NCBI RefSeq assembly: GCF_004571195.1
Contig: NZ_CP038271.1
Coordinates: 1,997,501 to 2,061,500, forward strand
From: Legionella geestiana
GTDB taxonomy: Bacteria; Pseudomonadota; Gammaproteobacteria; Legionellales; Legionellaceae
Length of the DNA stretch: 64,000 nt
Reading direction: 5' to 3'
Every line of letters starts with the position of its first letter. The first letter of the stretch is position 1. Both the position numbers and the translations under genes were made by a program. This document shows positions 36,319 to 45,614 of this stretch, one piece after another. The notes beneath the pieces were generated by a model that made no database searches, had not been told where the DNA came from, and worked only from the letters and a program-made list of their open reading frames with translations.

Positions 36319-37587
36319 TTTGGCATCCACTGAAAACTCTGCTTTCTCAATACAGTGAGAAAATGCAAACCGCTCATCCTCCTCCAGAAGTTCTAGGGGA
36401 TTTTTAATGGCTCCGTCACCAGCCGATTTGTAATGATAAAAGGAAAACTGCGTTGACTTGCTAACCCGGTAAAGCGGGCTACCATAGGCATCACCATTTT
36501 CTTCTGTAAATTCATCCTGATAGGCTAACAATATGTTCTTTAACTTATCCAGCTCCGTCAATGTGCTATTGCTTTGGTTAGTTTTAAAGGTATTGATTTT
36601 GGCGAAAGGGCACTGCAACGGGTAATAAATACTGCCGGATTGATCGCCTAGGGACGCTGGCGCCATTAAGGTCGGTGTATATTCAAGCCCATAACATTCA
36701 CTATAGATTTTCTGGAGATCTTGTATGGGTAAATACTGATCATCGACAGCGGGTTTCACGCCAATGCCCGATCCCATGCAAATATTGAAAATATACTTCG
36801 CCGTATCCATGATAAATGGAGTCGGTCTGAACCGGTTTATCTTTTTAGCACTCAAAAACAAATCGTTACATGATGCGTCATACGTGTTTTGAGTCAACTT
36901 CTTTCTCAGGGCTTCAGAAAAATACAGCTTCAATTTAAGCCATCTGTCATTGTTTTTCACCTCATTGATGAACTGCTCCGAAAAATACAAAATCTGACTA
37001 TGCCAATTCGTTTGGGTACTTTTACCCAGCAAAATGTCAGTGAATATACGATGATGCTCATAAGGCGATTTCGGTGCCGGTGCCGTTACATTGAAATACT
37101 TTTGAATTCTGGCATGCTTTCGGGCGCAGCCAATATTTGGCAGCATGAAAGAAGACAAAGCGCCAGAAGACACCGACAACACGTTATTATCCACGGTCTT
37201 GTCTTCATCAAACACAATTTGCATGTTGAAAATTGCGCCGGGGCCTTGAACGCAATCAGGGAAGATCCGATCCTCCTCACCAAAATAATGCCACTCGCAG
37301 AATTTATCGAGAATGATCCCTAATGGAAGACTGTTTTTGCCATATCCCAAGTGACGAAATATTTCATTATCGGTTTGATTGCTGTCAATTCGCTCCATTT
37401 TCCCGGAAAATGACGGCAGATAAGCATGTTTTTTAATGCCGAAGTGTTCGCCAAAATTATATCGGGCAAGGAAGAAAGGCATGCCTTCATCCGGATTGAT
37501 TTGCTCTATGACCTCATAAATGGACGGATTAACCGTTTTGATCATATCCTTGATTTCATTCCATGAAACTCGTTCAATGCTGTTCAT
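36286..37587 (-). CDS. Unknown 433-aa protein beside the borosin pair
   Basis: No family is recognised. The protein is soluble, rich in aromatic residues and His, and starts MNSIERVSWNEIKDMIKTVN. Notable blocks are MPFFLARYNFGEHFGIKKHA, EWHYFGEEDRIFPDCVQGPG, and YYPLQCPFAKINTFKTNQSN. The ATG at 37587 is preferred over a TTG 33 bases upstream because GGA lies just before it. It is convergent with the methyltransferase and divergent from the POT transporter. It could be a tailoring enzyme or an unrelated metabolic enzyme, and context alone cannot decide. Confidence 0.6.
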   Translation of the reverse strand: MNSIERVSWNEIKDMIKTVNPSIYEVIEQINPDEGMPFFLARYNFGEHFGIKKHAYLPSFSGKMERIDSNQTDNEIFRHLGYGKNSLPLGIILDKFCEWHYFGEEDRIFPDCVQGPGAIFNMQIVFDEDKTVDNNVLSVSSGALSSFMLPNIGCARKHARIQKYFNVTAPAPKSPYEHHRIFTDILLGKSTQTNWHSQILYFSEQFINEVKNNDRWLKLKLYFSEALRKKLTQNTYDASCNDLFLSAKKINRFRPTPFIMDTAKYIFNICMGSGIGVKPAVDDQYLPIQDLQKIYSECYGLEYTPTLMAPASLGDQSGSIYYPLQCPFAKINTFKTNQSNSTLTELDKLKNILLAYQDEFTEENGDAYGSPLYRVSKSTQFSFYHYKSAGDGAIKNPLELLEEDERFAFSHCIEKAEFSVDAKLFRGCVRISR

Positions 37588-37717
37588 TCCTAAACACCCT
37601 ATAACGCAGGACAGAAACAATTATCCTCAGTCAAAACAATAGATAATTGTAAAAAAGACTTAATACTAGCCAAATTTAATGGTAGAGTCACCTGCTAAAT
37701 GGAGTACAGGAGTAAAA

Positions 37718-39205
37718 ATGATTAAAACGCTGCAAAGAATGCCGAAAGGAATAACTGCACTGTATTTTATACAGGCATTTTCTACTTTTTCTTACGCTAT
37801 TTTGTACTCATCGCTGTCGCTATTCATTACCAAACAGCTGGGTCTGTCCAATACGGTCTCAAACAGCATAGTGGGTTTGTTTCTGGCGTTTAATTATATA
37901 TTACACTTGTTGGGCGGCGTAATGGGAGGGCGTTATCTCAGCAACCGAACTTTGTTCAGTGTTACCACCATCATGCAAAGCATTGGTATTGTCTGTTTAG
38001 CCTATGCTCGGAGCACCCTGTTGTATTGGGGGTTAAGTTGCTTTCTGGTCGGCTGCGGGCTCAGCACCACCTGTTTCAACAGCATGGTAACCCAGCGTTT
38101 TCAGCCAGGCGATAACCGACGGGAAAGCGCATTTTTTGTTACCTACACCACCATGAACATCGGATTTTTTGCTGGCTACATCAGCAGCGGATTCTTTGAT
38201 CAATCAAACCAGTATCAACTGTTGTTTTATGCTTGCGCTGCCATAAATTTGATAACCGTTATCTTGATGGCAATGAATTGGAATCATTTGGCTGATCATG
38301 ATACGCCCCTTGCAACACAGAAGCCAGGCCAACAAAAAAGAGTGCAATATCTTAAAGGCATAGCCATGACGTTGCTCCTCATTCCCTTGATGATCCTGTG
38401 TTTCCATTCAGCAAATATCAGCAATGGCCTTATAGTGGTTATGAGTCTTGTAATGTTCGGTGTTATTTTGATAATAGGCCAAAAGCAAAAAATCATGGCC
38501 GACAAACAAAAAATCCGGGCTTTCCTGATCCTTGCAATAACATCAATTGTCTTCTGGATGATTTATTTCACCGGTCCAATGGGTATCACTCTGTTTGTCA
38601 AAAATAACGTTGATAAACAGCTATTCGGTTATGAGTTGGCAACCCAATGGCTTTTTAACATCAATGCGCTCGTAATCATCATTGGAGCACCTGTCATGTC
38701 GATGATTATCAATCGATTACGCTTGAAAGGATATAATTTTGCGGTTTCCACGCAGTTTGCATGGGGATTTGTCATACTGGCCCTGTCATTTTTTCTCCTG
38801 TCTTATGGTGTGACCATGGCTGATGATCAAGGTAGTAGCAGCATCGTTTGGGTAATACTCCATTTTGTGACACAAGCCATGGCAGAGTTGCTAATCGGGC
38901 CTGTGGGTTATGCTATGATTGGGCGCATCGCACCGGCAAAGTTGCAAGGCGTTTTGATGGGTACCTGGATGATGGTGTCTGGTGTGGCAGCATCTATCTC
39001 TCAGTATTTTTCCAATGCCATGATGAAGGCGCAAGCCACGGATCCACTGTTAACCAATGCAGATTACCTGCATGTATTCAATCAATTGGGTGTTTGGGCT
39101 TTAACGGGTGGCGTGTTCCTCTATTTTATTTCAGGAAAAATCAGGAATCTGATTGATGATACTAACACTTCGGCTTGTGCTGCAGTTAACTCAACTGCAG
39201 CATAA
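37718..39205 (+). CDS. POT/PTR2-family proton-dependent oligopeptide transporter
   Basis: This 495-aa, 12-14-helix major-facilitator protein has the POT-family features GLFLAFNYILHLLGGVMGGR (motif around helix 2), MNIGFFAGYISSGFF, and a C-terminal AELLIGPVGYAMIGRIAPAK, the hallmark end of peptide transporters, followed by LQGVLMGTWMM. Members import di- and tripeptides with protons at the inner membrane. The ATG at 37718 is supported by AGGAGTAAAA. It is divergent from the unknown 433-aa gene. It might move the peptide product of the neighbouring borosin pair or its fragments, but import of host peptides is the default reading for an intracellular bacterium. Confidence 0.9.
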   Translation: MIKTLQRMPKGITALYFIQAFSTFSYAILYSSLSLFITKQLGLSNTVSNSIVGLFLAFNYILHLLGGVMGGRYLSNRTLFSVTTIMQSIGIVCLAYARSTLLYWGLSCFLVGCGLSTTCFNSMVTQRFQPGDNRRESAFFVTYTTMNIGFFAGYISSGFFDQSNQYQLLFYACAAINLITVILMAMNWNHLADHDTPLATQKPGQQKRVQYLKGIAMTLLLIPLMILCFHSANISNGLIVVMSLVMFGVILIIGQKQKIMADKQKIRAFLILAITSIVFWMIYFTGPMGITLFVKNNVDKQLFGYELATQWLFNINALVIIIGAPVMSMIINRLRLKGYNFAVSTQFAWGFVILALSFFLLSYGVTMADDQGSSSIVWVILHFVTQAMAELLIGPVGYAMIGRIAPAKLQGVLMGTWMMVSGVAASISQYFSNAMMKAQATDPLLTNADYLHVFNQLGVWALTGGVFLYFISGKIRNLIDDTNTSACAAVNSTAA

Positions 39206-39222
39206 TTGAACAATGGGTCCAG

Positions 39223-39465
39223 ATGACTTTATCTCGGCTGAAATATGCCCTTACAGATATTCATCTTGCAGAACCTACTGAACAGCTTGAAAAACTACTG
39301 CCATATAATTTTAATCCTGAAGCACTCGATGGCATGAGAATCTTACCTGAGCTAATGATGCCTGAAAAGATGGAGTTAATTAGACACATAATAATTAAAA
39401 ATAAAAAGCCGGGTAGCAATACCGTAATTTTACTGGATTTTGGGATGGTTTCATTTAACTTATAA
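39223..39465 (+). CDS. Small unknown protein (80 aa)
   Basis: The frame reads MTLSRLKYALTDIHLAEPTE, then QLEKLLPYNFNPEALDGMRI and LPELMMPEKMELIRHIIIKN. It looks like a helical soluble protein and starts 17 bases after the POT transporter stop. No ribosome site stands out and no family is recognised. It may be a genuine small gene or a remnant. Confidence 0.35.
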   Translation: MTLSRLKYALTDIHLAEPTEQLEKLLPYNFNPEALDGMRILPELMMPEKMELIRHIIIKNKKPGSNTVILLDFGMVSFNL

Positions 39466-39532
39466 TGCACGTTTTCGGTGAGCCTGGGATGAAATAATTA
39501 AATTCCCTTGACAAACAAATCAAGAGATCATA

Positions 39533-42433
39533 ATGACATTCAAAATACATTTTGACGCGGGATCAATACGTTACAAGAACAAAAAATACGATGAGGCACT
39601 GGTTAAATTCCAGCAGGTTGTCAGGCTAAACCCCACCCACTATGAAGCCTGGTGGTATATTGGCCAGTGCCAATGCAATATCAAGCCACCCAATTACCAG
39701 GCAGCGCTCGCAGCTTTTGAAAATGCGGTCAAGGCCAACCCGAAGAGTGCCTATAATTACAGCGGCGTAGCACATGCGCAGAAAGCGCTTGGGAATCTGG
39801 ACGCCGCCAGGGCCGCTTACGAAAAGGCTTCTGCGCTGGAGCCCAGATTTTACCAATCTCATTACTACCTGGCCAACATTCTCCTGCAATCAGGTGAGCA
39901 TGCCAAAGCCCTTGAATACGCTAAAAAGTGTATGGCGCTCAATCCTGGTTACCCTGAACAGGGATGGTTAGCAAAAATAGAAACAATTAATGCATTATTT
40001 CGTGGAGGGGTTACATTTTACGAGACCAAACCAGTTCGGGACTTTAGCGGTGCACTGCAAAAATTCCAGCAGGTTGTCAGGCTAAACCCCACCCACCACG
40101 AAGCCTGGTGGTATATTGGCCAGTGCCAATGCAATATCAAGCCACCCAATTACCAGGCAGCGCTCGCAGCTTTTGAAAATGCGGTCAAGGCCAACCCGAA
40201 GAGTGCCTATAATTACAGCGGCGTAGCACATGCGCAGAAAGCGCTTGGGAATCTGGACGCCGCCAGGGCCGCTTACGAAAAGGCTTCTGCGCTGGAGCCC
40301 AGATTTTACCAATCTCATTACTACCTGGCCAACATTCTCCTGCAATCAGGTGAGCATGCCAAAGCCCTTGAATACGCTAAAAAGTGTATGGCGCTCAATC
40401 CTGGTTACCCTGAACAGGGATGGTTAGCAAAAATAGAAACAATTAATGCATTATTTCGTGGAGGGGTTACATTTTACGAGACCAAACCAGTTCGGGACTT
40501 TAGCGGTGCACTGCAAAAATTCCAGCAGGTTGTCAGGCTAAACCCCACCCACCACGAAGCCTGGTGGTATATTGGCCAGTGCCAATGCAATATCAAGCCA
40601 CCCAATTACCAGGCAGCGCTCACAGCTTTTGAAAATGCGGTCAAGGCCAACCCGAAGAGTGCCTATAATTACAGCGGCGTAGCACATGCGCAGAAAGCGC
40701 TTGGGAATCTGGACGCCGCCAGGGCCGCTTACGAAAAGGCTTCTGCGCTGGAGCCCAGATTTTACCAATCTCATTACTACCTGGCCAACATTCTCCTGCA
40801 ATCAGGTGAGCATGCCAAAGCCCTTGAATACGCTAAAAAGTGTATGGCGCTCAATCCTGGTTACCCTGAACAGGGATGGTTAGCAAAAATAGAAACAATT
40901 AATGCATTATTTCGTGGAGGGGTTACATTTTACGAGACCAAACCAGTTCGGGACTTTAGCGGTGCACTGCAAAAATTCCAGCAGGTTGTCAGGCTAAACC
41001 CCACCCACCACGAAGCCTGGTGGTATATTGGCCAGTGCCAATGCAATATCAAGCCACCCAATTACCAGGCAGCGCTCACAGCTTTTGAAAATGCGGTCAA
41101 GGCCAACCCGAAGAATGCCTATAATTACAGCGGCGTAGCACATGCGCAGAAAGCGCTTGGGAATTTGGACGCCGCCAGGGTTGCCTATGAAAAGGCTTCT
41201 GCGCTGGAGCCCAGATTTTACCAATCTCATTACTACCTGGCCAACATTCTCCTGCAGTCAGGTGAGCATGCCAAAGCCCTTGAGTATGCTTTGATGTGCA
41301 TTGCCCTGGCGCCAACTTACCCGGAGCAAGGATGGTTTGAAAAAATTGTCGCTGCTAATGGCTTCCAGGCATCAAGCCCTACAGCAGATTTAATCGACTT
41401 TCAAAGAGAATTAGCTCGCATGGCGCGTTACTCAGGACTGGAAATCGCCATAACTGCCATCAATATTCGTGGCAAAATATATGATTATTTAAATACACCA
41501 ACAGAACCAAAACAAAAAAAACAACAAGACGATATAGGGAGTATCATAAATCGGGATATCAAATTGGCAGCCGAATTAACCAAGGGAAAAATTCCTGGTT
41601 TGAAATACATCAACTTTGTCGTCGACACATACAAAAATGTAGAGGATTCAGAAGGAAAAACACTGGGCGAAAAACTGATTTGCGGTACGGTAAAAACAAC
41701 TACAAGCTATGGAGTGACTTGGTACATCACGACAAAACTCTCATTACCACCTGCGCTTGCCGCCTTTTCCTTTTCTAAAAATCCTGTTTTGGCCAGCGGT
41801 GTTGCTGGCGCGATAGCTGCAGCGGTGGGCCCCATCATCAAGCGATATGTCGCAGACAAATTGGCGGAACTCTCGGAGCATGCCTGTCACGCTGCTTTTG
41901 ATTTGGTGCAACCCCAGCTATCAAAACCCGCACCTTCAATACAGGTAGCAAAGCCGCCTGCTTCGTCATCAAAAACAGTTGCCCTACCCCCGAAACCCGC
42001 AGCGACTGTTACACCAAAACCAAGCTCCAAACCTGCTGTTGCATCATCTTCGCGAAAAAAGCATACAGGACGTGATGAGGGCGAACTCCTAAGGGAGGAG
42101 TTTTTAAGAAGAGCCGAACGTTTACAGGATGAACATAAAAAAAGAGACGAATTCTGGAGAGAAAAACAGCGAGAGGCTGACAAAAAGAGAGCCATTGAGG
42201 ATGAAAAACGGAGGCATGATGAAGCAGTAAAAAGAGAAAGTGAGCGGAGGCGGCAAGAGAGGGAAAGAGAGGAGGAACGGAGAAGAAGTCAACAAAGAAT
42301 TGATGCATTAAAACGCACTGACTTGGGAAAGGCATCATCTGGCGGGGTGTTTTCATCAAAGCAGCACTGTCCAGTGGGCACCGTCCCAAAAGGACAGGGA
42401 ATATGTCTTGGAGTGGACATCAAGTTCGGATGA
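39533..42433 (+). CDS. TPR-repeat protein with four near-identical 152-aa blocks, effector-like
   Basis: In this 966-aa protein, residues about 1-600 are tetratricopeptide repeats (YNYSGVAHAQKALGNLDAAR; HYYLANILLQSGEHAKALEY) arranged in four blocks of 152 aa that are almost the same at DNA level. Residues about 715-780 contain hydrophobic segments (LPPALAAFSFSKNPVLASGV, AGAIAAAVGPII) that may associate with membrane. About 840-930 is a very charged Arg/Glu coiled coil (EREREEERRRSQQRIDALKR). The end GVFSSKQHCPVGTVPKGQGI has two Cys. There is no signal peptide. TPR solenoids bind partner proteins, and with its location in an island of giant effectors a host-interaction role is plausible but unproven. 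Confidence 0.78.
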   Translation: MTFKIHFDAGSIRYKNKKYDEALVKFQQVVRLNPTHYEAWWYIGQCQCNIKPPNYQAALAAFENAVKANPKSAYNYSGVAHAQKALGNLDAARAAYEKASALEPRFYQSHYYLANILLQSGEHAKALEYAKKCMALNPGYPEQGWLAKIETINALFRGGVTFYETKPVRDFSGALQKFQQVVRLNPTHHEAWWYIGQCQCNIKPPNYQAALAAFENAVKANPKSAYNYSGVAHAQKALGNLDAARAAYEKASALEPRFYQSHYYLANILLQSGEHAKALEYAKKCMALNPGYPEQGWLAKIETINALFRGGVTFYETKPVRDFSGALQKFQQVVRLNPTHHEAWWYIGQCQCNIKPPNYQAALTAFENAVKANPKSAYNYSGVAHAQKALGNLDAARAAYEKASALEPRFYQSHYYLANILLQSGEHAKALEYAKKCMALNPGYPEQGWLAKIETINALFRGGVTFYETKPVRDFSGALQKFQQVVRLNPTHHEAWWYIGQCQCNIKPPNYQAALTAFENAVKANPKNAYNYSGVAHAQKALGNLDAARVAYEKASALEPRFYQSHYYLANILLQSGEHAKALEYALMCIALAPTYPEQGWFEKIVAANGFQASSPTADLIDFQRELARMARYSGLEIAITAINIRGKIYDYLNTPTEPKQKKQQDDIGSIINRDIKLAAELTKGKIPGLKYINFVVDTYKNVEDSEGKTLGEKLICGTVKTTTSYGVTWYITTKLSLPPALAAFSFSKNPVLASGVAGAIAAAVGPIIKRYVADKLAELSEHACHAAFDLVQPQLSKPAPSIQVAKPPASSSKTVALPPKPAATVTPKPSSKPAVASSSRKKHTGRDEGELLREEFLRRAERLQDEHKKRDEFWREKQREADKKRAIEDEKRRHDEAVKRESERRRQEREREEERRRSQQRIDALKRTDLGKASSGGVFSSKQHCPVGTVPKGQGICLGVDIKFG
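39605..41290 (+). repeat. Four tandem 456-bp repeats inside the TPR gene
   Basis: Units begin at 39605, 40061, 40517 and 40973. Only a handful of base changes separate them (for example CACTATGAA in unit 1 versus CACCACGAA in 2-4; GCGCTCGCA in 1-2 versus GCGCTCACA in 3-4). Unit 4 diverges after about 41290. The shared differences show stepwise, recent amplification, so copy number probably varies among isolates. Confidence 0.93.
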
Positions 42434-42547
42434 AAGGACTCAAAACGCCCCAATGTGAGCAGACATGACCAACTTTGAATGGGGTAGCTCATTTCCAAGC
42501 GCATACACAATACCAAACGCACGAGAGCAGTCATTTGTAGTAGTTCA

Positions 42548-42598
42548 AACTTGATCTGACAGTTGCCGGTTTTTTAGAAGTGACTGTCAGATCAAGTT
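42548..42598. repeat. Perfect 16-bp inverted repeat in the intergenic region
   Basis: AACTTGATCTGACAGT (42548-42563) and its exact complement (42583-42598) flank a 19-base T-rich loop. It lies between the convergent TPR gene and the APH-GNAT gene, so it could be a two-way terminator. The arms also resemble insertion-sequence ends, so it may be a MITE or the closed scar of a lost IS. The rest of 42434-42698 shows nothing else recognisable. Confidence 0.55.
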
Positions 42599-42698
42599 GA
42601 GGTTCGGCCGGGATCCTGATGAAAAGGACCGTTTCCTGTTTAGATTTCTATTTTGCTGTGGTTTGGAAATTCCGGACAGGTCAAAGGCATGATAGCTT

Positions 42699-43891
42699 CT
42701 ATTCCATTTCTTTGACCATATAATAATTTATAAATGAAACACCGTTGATGACTTTGGTTTGTTCATTAAGCACCACATAACCACATTTTTCAAAAAATGG
42801 TTTTGCCGTGATGCTTACCTCAGAATATAACCGCTTGATTCCCAGCTCCTTTGCCCTGGCTTCTCGCGCTAATAACAGAGCTTTACCGATACCTTGGCTT
42901 TGATGATCTTTATGGACATACCCACGACAAAGACAGCCGGTTTCTTCCAAATCAGCGAAGCCAATAATTTGATGGCTTCCGGCCGCTACGGTAACAAAAC
43001 TGTGATTTTTCGAAAGCGAATTTTTCCAACTGGTTAAATCTGGAGTCAATGGCGCCCAGGTATTCAGCTGTTCCTGCGTATAGTCCTTGCGGTTAATATG
43101 GTGAACTGTGTCATAAAAAAGTTGGTAGATCGCCACCTCATCCCCTGGCTGATATTCCCTAATATAGAATTTGCAAGGTTGAAAAGCAGGAAAATATTCA
43201 AGTGGTTTTGCATCAGGCCAGCGTTTTTGCAGTTCAGTTAATACTGTTTTAGCCATAGCAGTCAAATGCAGTAATAAGCGAGTCGAGGTTGCAACGTCAA
43301 TAAATGCCTGTAGCCGGGAAATTACGCGAGGCCTTACCCAATTTTCCTCTGGCTTCCACAACGCGTTATCTGGAACAGGGCCTGAAGGCCCCACGCGATC
43401 CTGTTTCAGTGCTGATTCGATATAGTGAAGGGTTTGTTGAAGGATCCAAAATCCACATGCTTCCGTATAAGCTTTTTGATAAAGCGTGTCATCTTGGGCT
43501 TGTAGAATAGTGCGGCTGATTTCTTCACGATAAATTAATTCCATCTCATTGATAATGGTAGAAGGAATCGCTTTGGCACACCAACAGGTTGGCATACTCA
43601 TGCGTAGATACGTTGCATCCAATAAGGCATTTCTGACAAAGGCCCATTCAAAATCAATCAGTTGTAATTCATAGTTTTCTTCGTGATCAAAAACATTATC
43701 CGGGCAGATATCACCATGTGTTAACACAGTAAATGGCCCCGGTTTTATAACCGATTCGATTAACGTTTCTGCTTCATGAATACATTCTTGCGACAACAAT
43801 AAACCTAGAGTTTTATGCGTTGATTGCAAACGGCTCATTAAATCTTTTTGGACTTGTTCCAACGAATCTTCCCTGGCATCATTCTCGCCAT
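42699..43891 (-). pseudogene. APH/choline-kinase-like plus GNAT fusion, 3' part (split by IS4 copy B)
   Basis: The N-terminal part of this fragment is the C-lobe of an aminoglycoside-phosphotransferase-like kinase: VLTHGDICPDNVF (Brenner motif HGDxxxxN) and LQLIDFEWAFVRNALLDATY (DFE metal motif). After about residue 230 follows a GNAT acetyltransferase: FYIREYQPGDEVAIYQLFYD, GYVHKDHQSQGIGKALLLAR (acetyl-CoA loop) and FFEKCGYVVLNEQTKVINGV. The ORF proper starts at a TTG at 43862, but the frame is open to the IS at 43891. Joined to the fragment at 45090-45594 it makes a 565-aa kinase-acetyltransferase. The dual domain suggests modification of a small amine or antibiotic-like substrate. Confidence 0.82.
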
Positions 43892-43900
43892 GAATTTTGC

Positions 43901-45089
43901 CTCTGTACGGGACAAAAAATCATATCAACGCCTCGGTCGGTGCCTCGATGCTCAAGAAGGCCATCACCTGACCAATTAAACTCAAGATATTCTGCTTTGC
44001 ATTGAGAGCCGCATCACGTAGAAAATCAAGACCATAACGAAAAATACTGACCTCTTTTCTACCATGTTTTTTCATTTTGATCGCTTTTTGCTCGTTGCGC
44101 CATTCACCTACTTTATAAGCCCAACAAAAGCCGATGCTTAAAAGTGCTATCAGCTTCGAAATACGCTCCGGCTTTGTAATATGCGTGTCCTCAAAGTTAA
44201 AGCCGCGCGATTTCAGGCAGGAAAACAGGGTTTCTATTTCCCAGCGCCGGCCATACAATTCGATAGGTGAATCAACTTCTTTATCTGTTGCAACAATAAG
44301 TAATTCACCATCTGTAAGCCGGAGCGCGCTCAACCAGACTTTTTGCTTCCAAAGCCTGCGCTCACCCCTCAGTTTTCGTTGTTCACCAGGCTTCAGATCG
44401 TAGAAAAGAGCATCCACATTAACGTCAAGCCCCAAGCTGTTGCTGGTTTGAGTGTTGCTTTTGATTCGAATGCAAAATGAGATCCCTTCACTACGCAACC
44501 ATGAGAACCATTCGTTTCCAACAAACTCTCGGTCAGCCAGCAGACAGGCAACTCTTTCTTTGCCAAACTGCTCTATAAAACGCTTAAGTAAGGCTATACG
44601 CTCTGTGGTATTACTGTTCCCGCGCTTGGGCAGCAAATCCCACATGAGAGGGATGGCTATCCCTTTGTAGGCAATAGACAGCATTAATATATTGATATCC
44701 TGCTTGCCCCACTGCCAATTTGTTCTGTCTATGCTGAGATACAACGGCGTCTGGTCAAAATCAAAAAAAGTCATCACCCATCCGGCCAGAGCGGTGAAGC
44801 ATATTGTGAATTCCCTGAAAAATCGCTTGATACGCTTGTAGCGCGATTCTATTGTTGCCTCGCTTTCAAAGCCACAGGCCAGTTCGCTTAAATTGACCGT
44901 TCTTACTTTGAACAATGATACCAGCATACAGGCGAAACAGGTCATTCTTGCCTTGTTCCAACTAAAATATCCGTTTAATATACCGCTCAGCTCGTTGATT
45001 TCCATGACTCCATGCCTTTTCCTTGAACAGAAACGCAGGGATTGTCTATTAATCAATGAGCTACTTCAAGTTTTTTGTCCCGTACAAAG
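43901..45089 (-). mobile_element. IS4-family element, copy B (in the APH-GNAT gene)
   Basis: It has the same 1189-bp element and ends as copy A in the opposite orientation, with a perfect 9-bp duplication GAATTTTGC at 43892-43900 and 45090-45098. Removing it restores LSKIHGENDAREDSLEQV in frame. The target is nearly the same sequence as that of copy A (AATTTTG followed by T/C-TTAAA). Confidence 0.95.
43920..45005 (-). CDS. IS4-family transposase (copy B)
   Basis: Its translation equals that of copy A over the full 361 aa, with the YREK signature and both Asp motifs intact. The start ATG is at 45005. Confidence 0.93.
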   Translation of the reverse strand: MEINELSGILNGYFSWNKARMTCFACMLVSLFKVRTVNLSELACGFESEATIESRYKRIKRFFREFTICFTALAGWVMTFFDFDQTPLYLSIDRTNWQWGKQDINILMLSIAYKGIAIPLMWDLLPKRGNSNTTERIALLKRFIEQFGKERVACLLADREFVGNEWFSWLRSEGISFCIRIKSNTQTSNSLGLDVNVDALFYDLKPGEQRKLRGERRLWKQKVWLSALRLTDGELLIVATDKEVDSPIELYGRRWEIETLFSCLKSRGFNFEDTHITKPERISKLIALLSIGFCWAYKVGEWRNEQKAIKMKKHGRKEVSIFRYGLDFLRDAALNAKQNILSLIGQVMAFLSIEAPTEALI

Positions 45090-45594
45090 GAATTTTGCTT
45101 AAAATAGCTTGATATAAATGGGTTTGGCCAAAGCCAGCTGCATGAAAACTTCCCAGAGCTTTCATAAATCGCCTCAGCGCACGAATGGCTTTATCGCGAT
45201 CGGAGGCTGTCAGGCTATCAACCAGACTAACATGCTTAATACCCAAATCCTCGATCAAAATAAATCGATACTGTTTATCGCCTCCATAAAAATGCGGCGT
45301 ATTATGTCTGCGTTGCGGTATGATTGATGCAAACTCAAGGCCCGCCCAATCTCTTGCAAAACGGGTATAGGCTTCTTTGTCGTTTTCTTTTTCTAGTAGT
45401 GATTGTTTCAAAACCACTGTCTTTGGCGCGTTTTTGCAGTGATGTGCCAGACCAAGTCGTAGAACAACATTTCTTCGATCAGGCTCACTTAAAAATACAA
45501 CCGAATCGATGTCGATTGTGGTGTTAAAGTGCGCTGACAGGAGTTGTTTAGCCTTTTTAATTAGCTCTGGATTGGCTTGTTGATTTTTTTTCAC
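45090..45594 (-). pseudogene. APH/choline-kinase-like gene, 5' part (split by IS4 copy B)
   Basis: This N-terminal part of the kinase covers about 168 residues: a helical start (PELIKKAKQLLSAHF), the strand-rich N-lobe (RRNVVLRLGLAHHC, PKTVVLKQSL with the ATP-site Lys), YRFILIEDLG in the hinge region, and RFMKALGSFHAAGFGQT leading to the C-lobe. It ends at SKI in the target duplication and continues in the fragment left of IS copy B. The start at 45594 follows the VOC gene start region, on the same strand. Confidence 0.82.
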
Positions 45595-45614
45595 GCGTGT
45601 ATTCCCGGATTAAG

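Noticed and set aside
39605-41290. 456-bp repeats as an assembly duplication of separate genes
   Set aside because: The frame runs through all four units without a stop and unit-specific base changes are present, so they form one real gene, although copy number should still be verified with long reads.
32380-45089. Composite transposon bounded by IS4 copies A and B
   Set aside because: Each copy has its own matching 9-bp duplication and each interrupts a gene that continues directly on the other side, so the copies inserted independently.
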